A stretch of 64,000 nucleotides of DNA from Cyrtodaria siliqua (taxonomy: Eukaryota > Mollusca > Bivalvia > Adapedonta > Hiatellidae): the NCBI GenBank assembly GCA_037043455.1, contig JAWPHD010000003.1:558001-622000 (forward strand), in the 5' to 3' direction. Positions 33,795-45,830 of the stretch are shown here, piece by piece. The position numbers and the translations under genes are program-made. The first letter of the stretch is position 1. Every line of letters starts with the position of its first letter. The notes beneath the pieces were generated by a model. That model was given only the letters and a program-made list of their open reading frames with translations, had not been told where the DNA came from and made no database searches.

Positions 33795-33930
33795 CTATAC
33801 CATTAACCGCGGCGGTGTCTTAGTGATAGAGCCGTGCTGAGTACTTGTAAGTCACCCAGGAAACTGGCTCGATATGACTATAACTGTTAAAAGAGCCGTA
33901 AAACCATAAACAAACAAGCAAACAATAAAA
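33795..33930 (+). mobile_element. SINE-D, weak tRNA-derived repeat
   Basis: GCGGTGTCTTAGTGATAGAG resembles a tRNA 5' half with box A, followed by an anticodon-like TACTTGTAAGT arm, a decayed box B (GGCTCGATA) and an A-rich end (AAACAAACAAGCAAACAA). Confidence 0.45.
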
Positions 33931-34394
33931 TTAATGTAGCCTTTTGGAGACAACATCAATGGATGGAGGACTTCAAGTCAGCAGACTTCTCTTAGTTAGA
34001 ATCATCGACACAGTAACCTCGTCGGCTAAGCGCAATAATATATTTTCTCAATCCATGTTTTGAAGGCATTTCGGACCATTTTGCAAACAATGAAAATGTT
34101 CCTTACGACTGTTATAAATATTTCTTCGGGATGTCATTAACATAGGAAACATATCCTTTTTGAGTTACAATAGTCTTGTGCTAAACTATCGATCTATGCA
34201 TCACCCACTCATTCACAATACGGATTCAAACACCAATGTTTCTTTTTAAGGTTATTACAAATTGCGTCACTCTTGACATGTTCAGTCGACGCAGTTTGTG
34301 ATAAAAAACTTCCGACGAATTTTACATTAGAGAAGTATATATATAGTTATGTATAGATATATTTCGAGTCAACTTTCGGAATCGAATTGAACTG

Positions 34395-34692
34395 CATGTT
34401 GTTTAACGGCTCATCAACACAGTATAGGTTATTTAGAGCCGCCCCAGAGAGAGGAGAAGGATACATAGGAATCCGGAAACCGTGCCCTACTCTTATTATC
34501 GAATAGATTCCTATGGTTCTTTAACGTTCTCGGAGGATAGACCGATACACGGGACCTCCCGGTTTACGTCCGCATCCGACGGACGAGGCTAAGAGAAAGT
34601 GTTTTGCCCAAGAACCTCAGTGGCACCACGGAGGATTGAACCCGGGCCTCCGGTTTCAAATCCACTGCACTACCGACTGCGCCACGCGATGA
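34395..34692 (-). mobile_element. SINE-C copy 1, reversed
   Basis: Read on the minus strand: a tRNA-like head GGCGCAGTCGGTAGTGCAG, box B GGGTTCAATCC, then CGTCCGTCGGATGCGGACG, GGTCCCGTGTATCGGTC, CGAGAACGTTAAAGAACC, AAGAGTAGGGCACGG and CTGGGGCGGCTCTAAATAAC, ending GTTGATGAGCCGTTAAACA. The body matches 61255-61475. Confidence 0.8.
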
Positions 34693-35759
34693 TAATATAA
34701 AACATTACGTATCATATACGAACATCAGAAAACAGTTAATCAAAAACGATCAATCATCAAACCAATTTAGTTAGAGGTATCTTTCATTGGCACAAGCTCT
34801 ATAGCAATGATACCAGCTGTTGTTCATTGTGCCACGCTCTTTCCAAAATTCGTGCCTCAGTACTAGATATTTTGTATAACATATTGTATGTACGAAACGT
34901 CATACGAGTTCAAAAAACATTTTGATTTATTTTGAATTAATTCGCTAAAACTCGGCAGATTTTGACCATGTCTGATTGATTGTTTTATTCCACATGAGAA
35001 AATGTCCTGCTTCAAAAACATAGCTGGAGTAACTCCGGATCGTGAGGAAAATATTAACATAATTACGTGTATTGCCGCTGCCTTATTTTATTGAATATAC
35101 TATTTTTTGTGATATTTTGTTAATGCTGTTTACTTAAAATACAATTATATATGTTAGCCGGGTATCTTAAATGCGAGATAAAAGCATTAAATTATTAGAA
35201 TTGAGATAATTTTCTTTCTTTCTTTTACAGAAACATGGTCTAGATCAAAGTGTATCATACATTTCATCTACGTTTCATCTTCGTATAATGGCTTGCAAAT
35301 GAGAGAACACTAAAAGATGAAGTATATCCGGTTTGATTTATAGATATAAACATCTTATCATTCCGTTGGCATTTGTATTATCAATGGTACTGTCTTTGAA
35401 CACATTCTAATTATGTTAGATTACACCCGACATTTCGACGGGCAATAATTGAATCTTTTGAGAGGAACATTACGATAAATACACGAACCAAAGTAGGTAT
35501 TATCTAGAAAAAGGCCTATTATCAGTGCCTGTCTTCAGGGATATTGCAATCATGTTATTTCCTATGATCTTAGAGATTCGCAAAGGTATAACATTTCTTT
35601 TTGAAAATACAAAACTAAACCTTGCAAACATATAATTAGGTTTAGTCAAGCCTTCTTATTAAATCAATGTGTATTGCTAATGGGGTAATATATATAGAAC
35701 TCAGATTAATAAAATAATAAAATAATTTGTAATGCCACCGTCATGTCAATCTGTCCAAA
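34693..35759. other. Unassigned sequence
   Basis: AT-rich, no feature recognised. Confidence 0.45.
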
Positions 35760-36390
35760 AAGTTGAACAAGTCCATGAAATAGCTAAATAAGATATTTTT
35801 GAAGTCTAATAATTTATTCATTGGTCACAATTCTGCTAAAATTGTATTAAAGTAAAGAACATTTAATTACAATAACATTTAAATCTCATCTTTATGTAAA
35901 ACCTATATTTTTTTACAAAATCTGTTGAGACCATTACCACAATTTAAGCACAAGTTAGCCCATAATGATAAAATTTCCTTTTTTTTGTATGTTCCCAATA
36001 ACAGAATTTTTTAAAACTTCTTAAGCACATAGTTTAACATATATAAAAACAAAATGTGCAATAAAATTGATAGGTCCCCATGCTTGTTTAGAAAAATAAT
36101 TTGAAACCCTACCCCTATGCTAAAAGGCCAAGTTTTGTATGAAATTATCAGTATAAAAATGGTAAATTTTCCTTTTTTGTTATGTTCCTAATAACAGAAT
36201 TTGTTCAAACTTCCTAGGCACTTATTTGAACATATATTTAGACAATATATTCAATTAAATGTATAGGTCACCATGCATATTGAGATTTAATATTGTTTTT
36301 TGGAACCGTACCATTATGCTTAATTTTTTTAATTTTGTTGGAATTTTTTCAAAATGCTATATTTTTCCTATTTTAAGTATCTAATAATAG
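35760..36390. repeat. ~196-bp degenerate tandem repeat
   Basis: About three diverged units. TTCCTTTTTTTTGTATGTTC (~35976), TTTCCTTTTTTGTTATGTTC (~36169) and TTTTTCCTATTTTAAGTATC (~36361) start successive units, each followed by a 'CTAATAACAGAATTTG'-like block. Very AT-rich. Confidence 0.65.
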
Positions 36391-36774
36391 GCCTGTATTT
36401 AATTAACAGCCATTAGCATATGACAAATTCAACGTTTTAACAAGGTTTAAAGGATGTTGGCAGATGTTTCAATAAGATCAAAGACAAATGTAATTATTGT
36501 TGTTTGAGAGAAGCGAATTAGACGATAATTAATTTCTCTTGCAGTGAGTGTTTCTCACAGGGGGCGCAGGCGTGTAGAACGTTAGTTTTTTGCCATTCAG
36601 CGTTGGATGACTGACCAGTTAATACGTTCAAATTTAGATTTCTTAGTAAATCTTGTTGCAGTAACTTATATATTATGGATTTGAAGACATTTCAGGATAT
36701 TGATGTTGTCCGGGTTGAATTGGTTCCATTGATTATTGAAACGTTATGTTTAATTTATCACCATTTAAAGTTGC
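36391..36774. other. Unassigned sequence
   Basis: No feature recognised; a GC-richer patch TCACAGGGGGCGCAGGCG lies at about 36556. Confidence 0.4.
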
Positions 36775-36778
36775 TTAA

Positions 36779-38182
36779 GGTTCCTCTCAACTGCCCAAAA
36801 TGAAAAAAAAGAGTAAATTTAGTTTTTATATGTGTTTTTGTTGGAGTTTGTACATGTTTTGCATATCATCTTAAGCGTCTTCGAACCAAGATTTTGAAAA
36901 TAATAATGTTTTTGCACAATTTTTTTATTATTATTAATATTTTGTGAAAATGTAACCGTAATTTGAGCATCATACGACGGAATCTCAAGTTACTTCAAAA
37001 TGAGAAATAAATGAAAATTCATAATGAAAATAATTCTGTTTTGATATACTGAAGGCTGTGCCAAGCCGAAAATTCCATGCCAGCTAATATAACGTTACGT
37101 ATTTTGACCTCGAAAGTGACCTCGCATTTTTTGCCCTAGACAGTGGAGATGCATATTAACCAAATACACGCGTTTAAGTGAAGTTTCTAGCAAAAGATAA
37201 GATGAACATGCAATATATCATCCTTGTTATATTTAACCTTACCGTCAATACTGTTCTTTGATCGGACATAAGATGTCGCGTTATTTATGGGTTCGCCGAC
37301 TTTCGTTTATAATAATTTTCTGGCTTCACTCTGTTTTGGCGAAATGGTATTCTTACGCCAGAAATAGTCTTCTCAAACTCATCGAGTAAGATGGGGAGTT
37401 TTTTTTCAAATTTAATAAAGTTTTCTATTTCCGTGTTAATTTTAGATCATACGCATCCTAATTTTGTATAAATATTACACAGTTACTACATCCTTTAATA
37501 TTTTCACATTTGCAACGTGGGACCTACTTTTTCGGTTATAATTTCCGGTGTATGTTATTTGGCACTTCCGAAATCGCGAAAAAGATGATAATTTTGCAAT
37601 TTTCTTCTGGATATGGACAATTTTTATACAGCATTTGACAAAAGGTAGCTATTTGATTGTTTCACCTAGCTAAAGTTGGTTGCTTATGCGATCGCCTCCC
37701 GATCAGCATGAAACATTCATAAAACCGTACTCATATCCAGCTGTCAAACCTCCATAATATCCCGTGCAAGCATGCACGTGAAGATATAAATGACAATGGT
37801 AAAAATAGGCCCAAATTGTAAATATATTTGAAAATATAGGTGTTTTATTTTTTTTATAAATTATGGGTATTGTGACATTAAATTTTGACAAAATTCAAAA
37901 GGCACTGCCTGAGGTAGACATTGAAGTTGACTTCTTCTTGATTATTTTTTCCAAAGCCGTAAAATAAAAAGAACTTGAGATTCCGTCGTATGATGCCCAA
38001 ATTACGGTTCCATTTTTACAAAATATTAATAATAATAAATTTGTTTTTGCAAAAACATTATTATTTTCAAAATCTTGGTTCGAAGACGCTATAAATGATA
38101 TGCAAAACATGCACAAATTCCAACAAAATCACATATACAACTGAATTTACTTTTTTTTCATTTTGGGCAGTTGTGAGGAACC
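36779..38182. mobile_element. TTAA-flanked 1.4-kb foldback element
   Basis: Inverted arms of ~215 bp (36779-36995 and 37966-38182) start GGTTCCTCTCAACTGCCC and end GGGCAGTTGTGAGGAACC. Arms also share TTCGAACCAAGATTTTGAAA and ATACGACGGAATCTCAAG with their complements. TTAA flanks both sides (36775-36778, 38183-38186), matching the duplication used by piggyBac- and Kolobok-type transposases. The ~970-bp interior has no transposase I recognise; two minus-strand frames of 62 and 73 codons are unassigned. Confidence 0.75.
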
Positions 38183-38186
38183 TTAA

Positions 38187-39370
38187 GACATATTTCCCAT
38201 CGCTACTTGGTCATTGAAAAAGCATGGGAATCTTGTGTATTTACTGACTGCATGCTCCATGACCGATCAACTCAGGTATATAAATTGAGGTCCGCTTGTA
38301 GTTTTTTCTTTGTGTTACATTGCTATATTAGATATTGTCTTGGGTAAGAAAAGCTAAAACACAATTTTGTAATTTAGAAAAGCATATTCATAATTTAGCT
38401 AGTTTAAATACAAAACTAGTCTGATATTTCTTTATTGTTTCTAGAACAAAAATGATAGCAAAGCATTAAATGAACAACTTTCTGTTGTGTGTTTATATTT
38501 GACTGCACACAAAAAGGCTTGATTGAGTGGGACTCATAATCTGAATCAAAATTGAATATCACAATGTTCGCATGAAATTGCATGGCTAACAGTGATTTAC
38601 TGTTGCCAATAGAAATTCTCCCCATCCCACCCCCAACCCCATAATACAATAGGCTCGAAATCCTAAGCAAAAAATGTATTGGTTGTATGATATAAAGTAG
38701 GCATAAACTAGTATCTCCCTTGTTTATTCAGTGGTGGGGAAGTATTGCGTTTGATTTATATTGTACTGAATAGCTCGCTTAATTAAATCTAAAATGCTTA
38801 GTGCAATATAGCGAGGATAAATAAACGCTTATAGTTTATAGGTGTAGTTATACATAGGTGTAGTTTATTATGTATCGTATTATAATTTGAAGGTGAAGTG
38901 TTTCCTATTAATTAATGTTAATAATGTCAGTTAGTCGGTCGTCCAATGGCTTATACCATAAAAATAATAAATATACATTTATTACTTAAGTGTTGTTGTC
39001 GTGTTACTCCTGTGAGAAGGGTGAGTGTTAAGAGAATGAAATTATTCTCGTATCGGAATAGCATGTAAGTAATGATATCGTCATTCTATTTGAGCTCGGT
39101 TACCAGGTTTGAGTATTTTCTTTTGGCGCGTTTCTTGGGTGTATATACTAGTGCGGACTATTGTTCTGATCACTTACACACGAAATTAGGTTGAATTAAC
39201 CGCTGATGTTGACACCGTTTTTGGCACATCTTCAGACATTAAACAGACCTGTTGGCAAGGTCTATGTAAACTTCAAAATTCAAAATTACATCTTTAAAAG
39301 TCCAGACTCTATTGTGCCCATCGCGTCAGGTTTACCTCGACTTGTTCGTTGGCGGACTGACTTTTAACCT
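38187..39370. other. Unassigned sequence
   Basis: AT-rich with an unrecognised minus-strand frame at 38416-38670. Confidence 0.45.
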
Positions 39371-39374
39371 TAGA

Positions 39375-39375
39375 A

Positions 39376-39410
<35 letters not shown>

Positions 39411-40706
39411 ATTTGTTTTCCGACATAAGTCTTAAAGGGAGATCGAGCTTTTAAAGGGGGTCTAGGTGTCCGATTTAAAATTGACAAATATTAATATTTG
39501 TTATTCTGCATGACCAAAACATAATGAGCCTTTGCAAAGAAATTCATTCTGCACAGTAATACGTGCTATCCTAGGTGACGCACCAGGGTTAATTTCAGCA
39601 TATTACGTGCGATTCCACCCTAGCTATATGGTGTTCTGAAACTTTAGACATTAACAAAATGGTTCTAGCTTCACATTTTGATTGATAGTGTTTTATATCG
39701 TGAACTGGAACAATTTTATAATTTAAGATGTTTCCAGAAAAATCCTGATGTACCCCTTTTAAGACCATTGGGCATGAATTAAACAAACTTTTTTACATAA
39801 AAAAAATAAATAACTGGGTCCCTGCTCAGATTCGAACCCATCCTGCTCTCTTTATAATTTTTTAGGGCTGCCGCTCTCCCGATTGAGCTAATTTTTGATG
39901 AACTATAATGGGACTTATTATAAAACCCGAGTGTCCGAAAGACCCGAAGTCTAAAAATAGTCACTCGGGATCAAATGACGTCATATATACCCAGTCAGAT
40001 CTTGTTGCATTCGGTCTCGCCGACACGATTGGCACGAGTATTCTTGATTATTTTACTACCGAATCAATCATTTTAACTTCATAGCAAGGGAGGTAAAAAC
40101 TTAAGAATATTACACAGTGTACTACAAAGAAAGCTAAAAATCTTATTCCGTAGAATGGGCAGCAACAACTTTTTTACAAAGGATAGTAGCTTATGCGATA
40201 ACCATTACTGACCAAACCTATTAAATATTATATGAAGACTATAAGGGCCATGTATATTTCTTAAATATATAAATCCAAGAAAGATGGAAGATATGCGTTT
40301 GATGGTGTTGCAAGAAATAAATTATAAAATTAACTGGTTACAAATCTCAATACACTACCCTAGGAGAACATTTCAGCGTATAAAAACATTTTACGCAAGA
40401 TCACGTGATGATCACGTGATAATGATGATTGATCTATTTATAGAACGCACAGCAAAACGATGGAACAATAGATGCAGTAGCTAAATAAACAATATATAAC
40501 TTAAACAATGTATCGAGGAAATTATTTGAAATTTCTAAATGACATTACCTTATTTGTATCCGCACTAGAAAAGAAGAAACATCTGTTAAAATATGGATCT
40601 TCTTTTTCAGGAAATGCGTCGATTCATCAGTGAGGCTGTAGTTAGGATTCATGAAAAAACATGGTTACTAAAGCTTGGTGAACAAGTTCACCATGCTAAA
40701 AATGAA
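39375..40706 (+). repeat. Repeat D, right half
   Basis: Begins in (CA)n (39377-39407) and matches 58380-59649: GGGGGTCTAGGTGTCCGATT, CGTGCTATCCTAGGTGACGC, TACGTGCGATTCCACCCTAG, ACTCGGGATCA plus TGACGTCATATATACCCAG, and TGATCACGTGAT. It ends at GCTAAAAATGAAA, immediately before the LINE RT relic. It lies in the orientation and order expected if it once joined the left half at 26328-27690. Confidence 0.85.
39812..39893 (-). repeat. tRNA-like segment inside D
   Basis: Reverse complement reads TAGCTCAATCGGGAGAGCGG (box A-like D arm) and GGGTTCGAATCTGAGC (box B). An A/T-rich stretch replaces a proper anticodon and variable region, so it is not a working tRNA. The same segment is at 58765-58835. 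Confidence 0.65.
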
Positions 40707-43480
40707 ACAATTATGATAAAGGGACAACACTTAAAATAGTAAAAATGAGATTTCAAAATGCCAAAGACTATTAGAAATTACTAAAACAATCTTACGACTG
40801 GTAAATCTTCAACTAATTTAACAGCTTCAAACTTTGCTTTTTATTCCAATCAATAATGATCCTGACTCTGGTTTTCTTTCAACCTGACAAAGATATTTTA
40901 GAGTTTAACGAGCGGTACTAAACGGGAAATTACAGGTTATGTTTTCTGAACTAAACAATGAAATCTCGCTCGAGGAAATAAAAAAGGCATGCAGAGAAGT
41001 GCGCTGCGGACGATCCTGCGGCCCAGATTTTATAATAAATGATTTTTTTTAAATATGGAATTGATTAGATAATTAGTTATTTATTTGAACTGTTAAATTG
41101 ACGGTTTGGAAACTTTAAGAAAAGTGGACAGAGTGGTATATTGTACCATTACACAAAAAGGGCAATGTAAATGAGGTGGAAAACTATCGGGGAATAACAT
41201 TATTTAGCCATTTCGGTAAACTCTTTACACGAATACTAAATAACAGTTTGAATAAATGGGCAGAGGATTATCATATGCATGTTGAGGCGCAAGCAGCGTT
41301 TAGAAAGAACATGGGGACAGTAGACAATATATTTATTCTACATGGTGTTATAAATCACATTTTAAATGATAATAAAAACTTGTATGTAGCATTTAGTGAT
41401 TTTAAAAAGGCTTTTAATTACGTTGTTAGGGATATCGTCTGGTATAAACTAATTAAATACAGTGTTAGAGGTGAAATATTTAATGTCAATAAATCTATGT
41501 ATAGTAATGGCAAATCAAGAGTTAAATACAATCAACAACTTAGAGAAGATTCGCAGTAGCTGAGGGTGAGGGTCTCTCACCTTTTTTGTTTTCTATGTAC
41601 GTTAATGATCTAGAAGAAACGTTGCGTTTAAAGGGTTTTCAAGGTGTAGATGTAGGGATGCTTAAATTATTGTTATTGTTATGTGCAGATGATATAACTT
41701 TATTTTCAGATTCCGAGAATGGTTTACAGAATGGTTTAGAATTACTTAAAGATGATTGTGACAAATGGTGTTTAACAGTTAATGTAAACAAATCTAAAAT
41801 TGCTATTTGCATGAAAGGTGGAAGAAACAGATTAGCTGTTAGCTTTAAGTAGGATAATTTGGAATTAGAAAAAGTAAATAAGTTTAGCTATCTTGGAATA
41901 GTTTTTACCACTGTTGGGTCCTTTTCTGATGCATGCGATACATTATCAGGACAGGCGTTAAAAACATTTTTTAAACTTAACAGTTATCTGTATAAATTTA
42001 CAGATATATCAGTAAGTCACACACTAGACTTATTTGATAAACTTGTATCGCCAATATTATATTATGGATCACAAGTCTGGGGATATATACCAACTGATCA
42101 AATTGAACGCCCTCATTTAAAATTTTGCAAAATGTTGTTAGGTGTTAAAATCCAAACCCAAAATGTTTTTATTTATTGTGAGCTGGGTAGAATGTCTATG
42201 AGGCATCGCAGATTTGTTTCAATGATAACATATTGGTTTAAGATTTTGAGATGCAGCGATTCTAAATATGTAAAACTTACGTACAGATTGATGTTAGCTG
42301 ATATGCAAAACAATCCAAATAAATCATCATGGGAAACAAATATAAAAAATATTTTAGAAAATTTGGGTTTCTATCATGTGTGGTTAAACCAAGGTGTTGA
42401 AAATGTAAATGTGTTTAGAATTTTATTTAAGCAAAGGTTAAAAGATTGTTTTACACGAAATTGGTCTACTAGAGTTAGAAGTATAAACGTTTCTCCGGGA
42501 TTGGCTTCAAAAGGTATTTAACAAAATTACAATAAACAAGTTTCGCTTTGCAGTCATCTCACAGGTTATAAATCGAGACAGGCCGTTGGCATATAAGACT
42601 CCATTAAATGAAAAAAATGCCAATGATGTAACACTGTAGAAGATGAATTTCATGTTTTACTCAAATGTCCCTTTTCTTCTGATCTTAGGGTACACTGTAC
42701 CAAAGCTTATTATTGGAAGCGCCCGAACATTCCAAAATTTATAGAGTTATTGAAACATGAACATGTTAAAACAATAACAAATTGTTCAAACTATAATGTG
42801 CACACACAGCATTCTTGAAGAGAAATAATTTGTTCTATTTGAATTAAGACAGAATAGGATTTCATAATAATTGTAAACGTCACGATTGATTAATTTGAAT
42901 GAGATGAGGAAATGTATGCTATTCTATAAGTTCAATAAGTTGTTTACTTATTTATTTATTTATTTATTTATTCTATTTTGTAAAAATAAATGATGTTTTG
43001 TTTATGCGTTAATCCATACATCCAATTTCTTGTATTTCGTTCCGGCAATATCTAGAATTGATGTGTCATGATTAAGGTAAATATAAATATCAAAACGAAT
43101 TGTATATTTGCATGTAATGTTGACTAGGACTGTAACCAAGATGTTAACCTCATGCAAGATTTTAACCTCGTTGCATGAGTTTAATTAGTTTTGAGTAGTC
43201 ATAATTCATTGGGATATCTGTTATTATAATTATGTTATCGTTTTGTTAATTTAGTTAGTATATGCATAGGCCTAAGGCTTTTTATATTAATTAACTTTAT
43301 ATTTAATTATAAAATAACACAATGTATTCACCGGATGGACAATAATGAATATATTACATATAACGGTAAAAATGATGCCAGCAAGCCATTGACTGTTATA
43401 TTATAAATATGATGTGTTTTGCATTGTATACTGATAGACCATTTGGTCTTTTGCATTAATAAATTTTACTTACTTTATAC
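40707..43480 (+). mobile_element. LINE reverse transcriptase relic (3' part of a split LINE)
   Basis: The linker and RT of a non-LTR retrotransposon. Degraded linker (MRFQNAKDY) is followed by ACREVRCGRSCGPD, then frame 41176-41559 with ENYRGITLFS, AQAAFRKNMGTVDN and motif A FSDFKKAFN (catalytic Asp kept, second Asp replaced by Asn). A frameshift near 41545 damages the RQGE region; frame 41586-42521 continues with EGLSPFLFSMYVND, motif C CADDITLF (family usually YADD), KFSYLGIVF and SPILYYGSQVWG, and has one in-frame TAG at 41850-41852. A degraded C-terminal region and the 3' end (ACCATTTGGTCTTTTGCATT) follow. Clade not assigned; no RNase H seen. It pairs with the endonuclease relic at 25.6 kb. 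Confidence 0.85.
42940..42974. repeat. (TTTA)n microsatellite
   Basis: About seven TTTA repeats within the LINE 3' untranslated region. Confidence 0.9.
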
Positions 43481-43595
43481 GGTTTATTGCATAATATGGC
43501 TATATACCCGACAATAGAGTATATAGCGGGTAATGACAATAGCAGATTACAGTTTAGAGCAAATTTCTAGCGACACAGTCAAATGAGACTACGTG

Positions 43596-43712
43596 AAAGG
43601 TGTTGCATTTTATATTACCTCTCATGAACAGACTCAATGAAACCATGAGTGCTACTTTTCTCTCTGTTATGTGTGTGTTGCTTCGAATGGATCCTCTTTT
43701 CAGTAGTTATAG
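43596..43712 (-). repeat. R1prime repeat, copy a (reversed)
   Basis: Minus-strand relative of R1 with the same order: a CACTC...GAGTC hairpin, linker TGTTCAT, then GAGAGGTA...ACACCTTT. It aligns with 56072-56195, sharing AGGTGTTGCATTTTAT and ATTACCTCTCATGAACAGAC with that copy's complement. Confidence 0.7.
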
Positions 43713-44374
43713 ACGGATTTGTTTGATATGCAAAGCAACCTTTAACGTCAGAACGGGTGAAAAACCATTGAATAACCAGGGCACATAATCACTATTCATT
43801 TTCACGATTGCATATGTACACATATATGGAAATTTAACATGGTACTGGAAACTTTCCATATATGTTTTACGAAATAAGCTAAATAATTCGATTGTTCTTT
43901 ACAAATAACCTAAATACTTCGATTGTCCGTTACTCGTTTTACATTATGTCTGGAATATACTTTCAGACAGACTGATATTTCCCAAGTGATTTCATCGTGT
44001 TATTATTTTATGTTTGAATGCACTACATATTAATATTTATTAATATTTTTCAATTTTTCATTTTTCATCATTAATATTTATATGACTTAAATTATTCAGT
44101 GAAACAACAAAGTGTAGTGTATTACGTTGCGTTGAGTGCTTTCGTATATATTCGCATGAACATACATAATTGAAGCATGATAGTTGGTTCTTCGGCTTTG
44201 TGATAATCGACGGGACAATGAATACTGTCATTACTGTATATAAGAGCGTGCTATTTTCCATTCCTCTGGCGGCATTGTTGGATATTGTTTTTAATAATGT
44301 GTTTTGTCCTGTGCATTCCTGTTCTTTTAGCAATCCTTTAGGTAATTATACTGTCTTCGCGTGGGACTGATAGT
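43713..44374. other. Unassigned sequence
   Basis: No recognised feature; minus-strand frame 44058-44333 is unassigned. Confidence 0.4.
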
Positions 44375-44735
44375 TTTCTATCCTTGCAAGGCATACTTTA
44401 GTACTAGAATACAGTGTTTATCAATGATAAAACTCTGCATATTTTTGGACAGCTCAGGCACTTTATGCGTCATTAGAAATGAGCATATCCATGCAATTCG
44501 AAAAATAGTGAAAGGGCATATAGCGTTACCTCTGACATTTAATCCTTGCGGGCTTCTGTACGTGCGTCCGTGTGAAATTGTTGTCGGACTCTTACTTTGG
44601 TTAAGTGTTATCCAATCTTCTCCAAGTTTGTACAAATGTTATATGAGTCCAGTGTCTCAACCAAGTCCGATATTTAGCCTCATCGCCTCAGTAATTCTAG
44701 AGCTATGCGCCTACAAATAGTAAACATTCATAACT
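44375..44735 (-). repeat. Repeat Y, reversed copy
   Basis: The reverse complement reads CTCTAGAATTACTGAGGCG, GGACTTGGTTGAGACACTGG and AAACTTGGAGAAGATTGGAT, then GTCCGACAACAATTTCACAC and GGACGCACGTACAG. It matches the tandem units at 48.88-49.47 kb. Short frames such as SPIFSLIASVILEL arise in both copies, which explains apparent protein similarity between them. Confidence 0.65.
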
Positions 44736-44819
44736 TTAATGTTGTACATTCATGACCTTAATGTTGTTCAAACTCTAACTTGAGTAATTGGTATCTAGTC
44801 TACTTCAGAATTGGTCACA

Positions 44820-45080
44820 AGACAAGACTGCAGACAAACATCAAACGTCACCGTCCTTTTACGAATAAGTTGAGACACATAGACCCATAAGAAATTCCTC
44901 GAGTAACATCCCCATCTAAATGGGGATAATGGGGATAATTCGCAATATCAAAATTAAAATCCTCTCTCTTGTCATAGATTTTGCTAATTATATCACCATT
45001 TTCAATAGAGAGATTTAAATTGAGAAAAGAAGCGTTAATATCAGAAATATTAGCTTTGTTAAGTTGAAATTCTTTAGGAT
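44820..45080 (-). mobile_element. RT element, internally deleted copy
   Basis: On the minus strand LKEFQLNKANISDINASFLN, IENGDIISKIYDKREDFNF and NYPHYPHLDGDVTRG are readable over 44863-45075. Directly beyond lies GGACGGTGACGTTTGATGTT (44820-44850), which normally lies several hundred bp further toward the 3' end. The intervening RT sequence is missing. CCCATCTAAATGGGGATAAT followed by GGGGATAAT shows a small internal duplication. Confidence 0.75.
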
Positions 45081-45122
45081 ATATATATATATATTTAGGA
45101 TATATATATATATATATATATA
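45080..45122. repeat. (TA)n microsatellite, interrupted
   Basis: Two TA runs separated by a repeated TTTAGGA motif. Confidence 0.9.
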
Positions 45123-45149
45123 TTGAGTTGTTTCTGCTGTAACATTTAG

Positions 45150-45240
45150 CTCTCTGTGGCCGAATGGTTAATGACGTTGCGTTGTAAACCTTTCGCCTCT
45201 CACCGCTGTGGGTTCGAATCCCACTAGGGTTGGACTTTCT
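45150..45240 (+). mobile_element. SINE-A copy 5, tRNA head only
   Basis: Complete type II tRNA-like head: TGGCCGAATGG (box A), GACGTTGCGTTGTAAACC, CTCTCACCGCTGT and GGGTTCGAATCCCAC (box B). This resembles a serine-type tRNA with a long variable arm. The SINE body is absent. Confidence 0.75.
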
Positions 45241-45674
45241 TAAAATCGAACAATGTTAATTACCAACATTATAAAACTTCTTGATCAATCCAACTATGTA
45301 TTGTGATATATTTTTCGTTTATGTAATATCCCCTCCGTTACAGTGTTCTAAGTTTGTTTAACAATTGTTTATTTAAACAGAGATACTGATTGTTCAATTC
45401 AATTTGCCGCAAATGTTGTGCATTTATTTAGCCTTAATAATAATAAAAGCAAATGTCAAATATCCCAATATCCCAATATATTATATATTCTATGATGAAT
45501 TATAGAAATCTACCGTCGACTGGATGTTATTTAGAGTTTTGAGCAACAAGTTTCATAATTATGTGCGATATGGTTTCATGGAATCACAGAACATGCAACA
45601 TAAAACAGATGTTTAAATAAAGAAAGTGAATAACTGCAATTGATAACAATCACAAGGAAAACAAATCCTCCCAG
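45241..45674. other. Unassigned sequence
   Basis: AT-rich; TATCCCAATATCCCAATA is a small local repeat. Nothing else recognised. Confidence 0.4.
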
Positions 45675-45830
45675 CCCTATTGTCAATCATGTTCGTGTTT
45701 GTGACCTCATATGCCTTTATTCTTTATTAGCATTGCCATTCATGTTTGTCTTTTTGCGCGTTTTGGGGTTTACTGTGTTCTGTGAAAGCTAAGCTGCATT
45801 TCCTGTTCGACTTTTATACTTTTTTATATA
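45675..45830 (+). mobile_element. RT element 3' tail
   Basis: CCCTATTGTCAATC, GTTCGTGTTTGTGACC and CTGCATTTCCTGTTCGACTT, then TTATACTTTTTT. It supplies the uninterrupted version of the site occupied by the long-TIR element at 11.2 kb. Confidence 0.8.

Noticed and set aside
44361..44720. 119-codon frame similar to a frame at 49096-49281
   Set aside because: The similarity comes from repeat Y, which is present in both places in opposite orientation.
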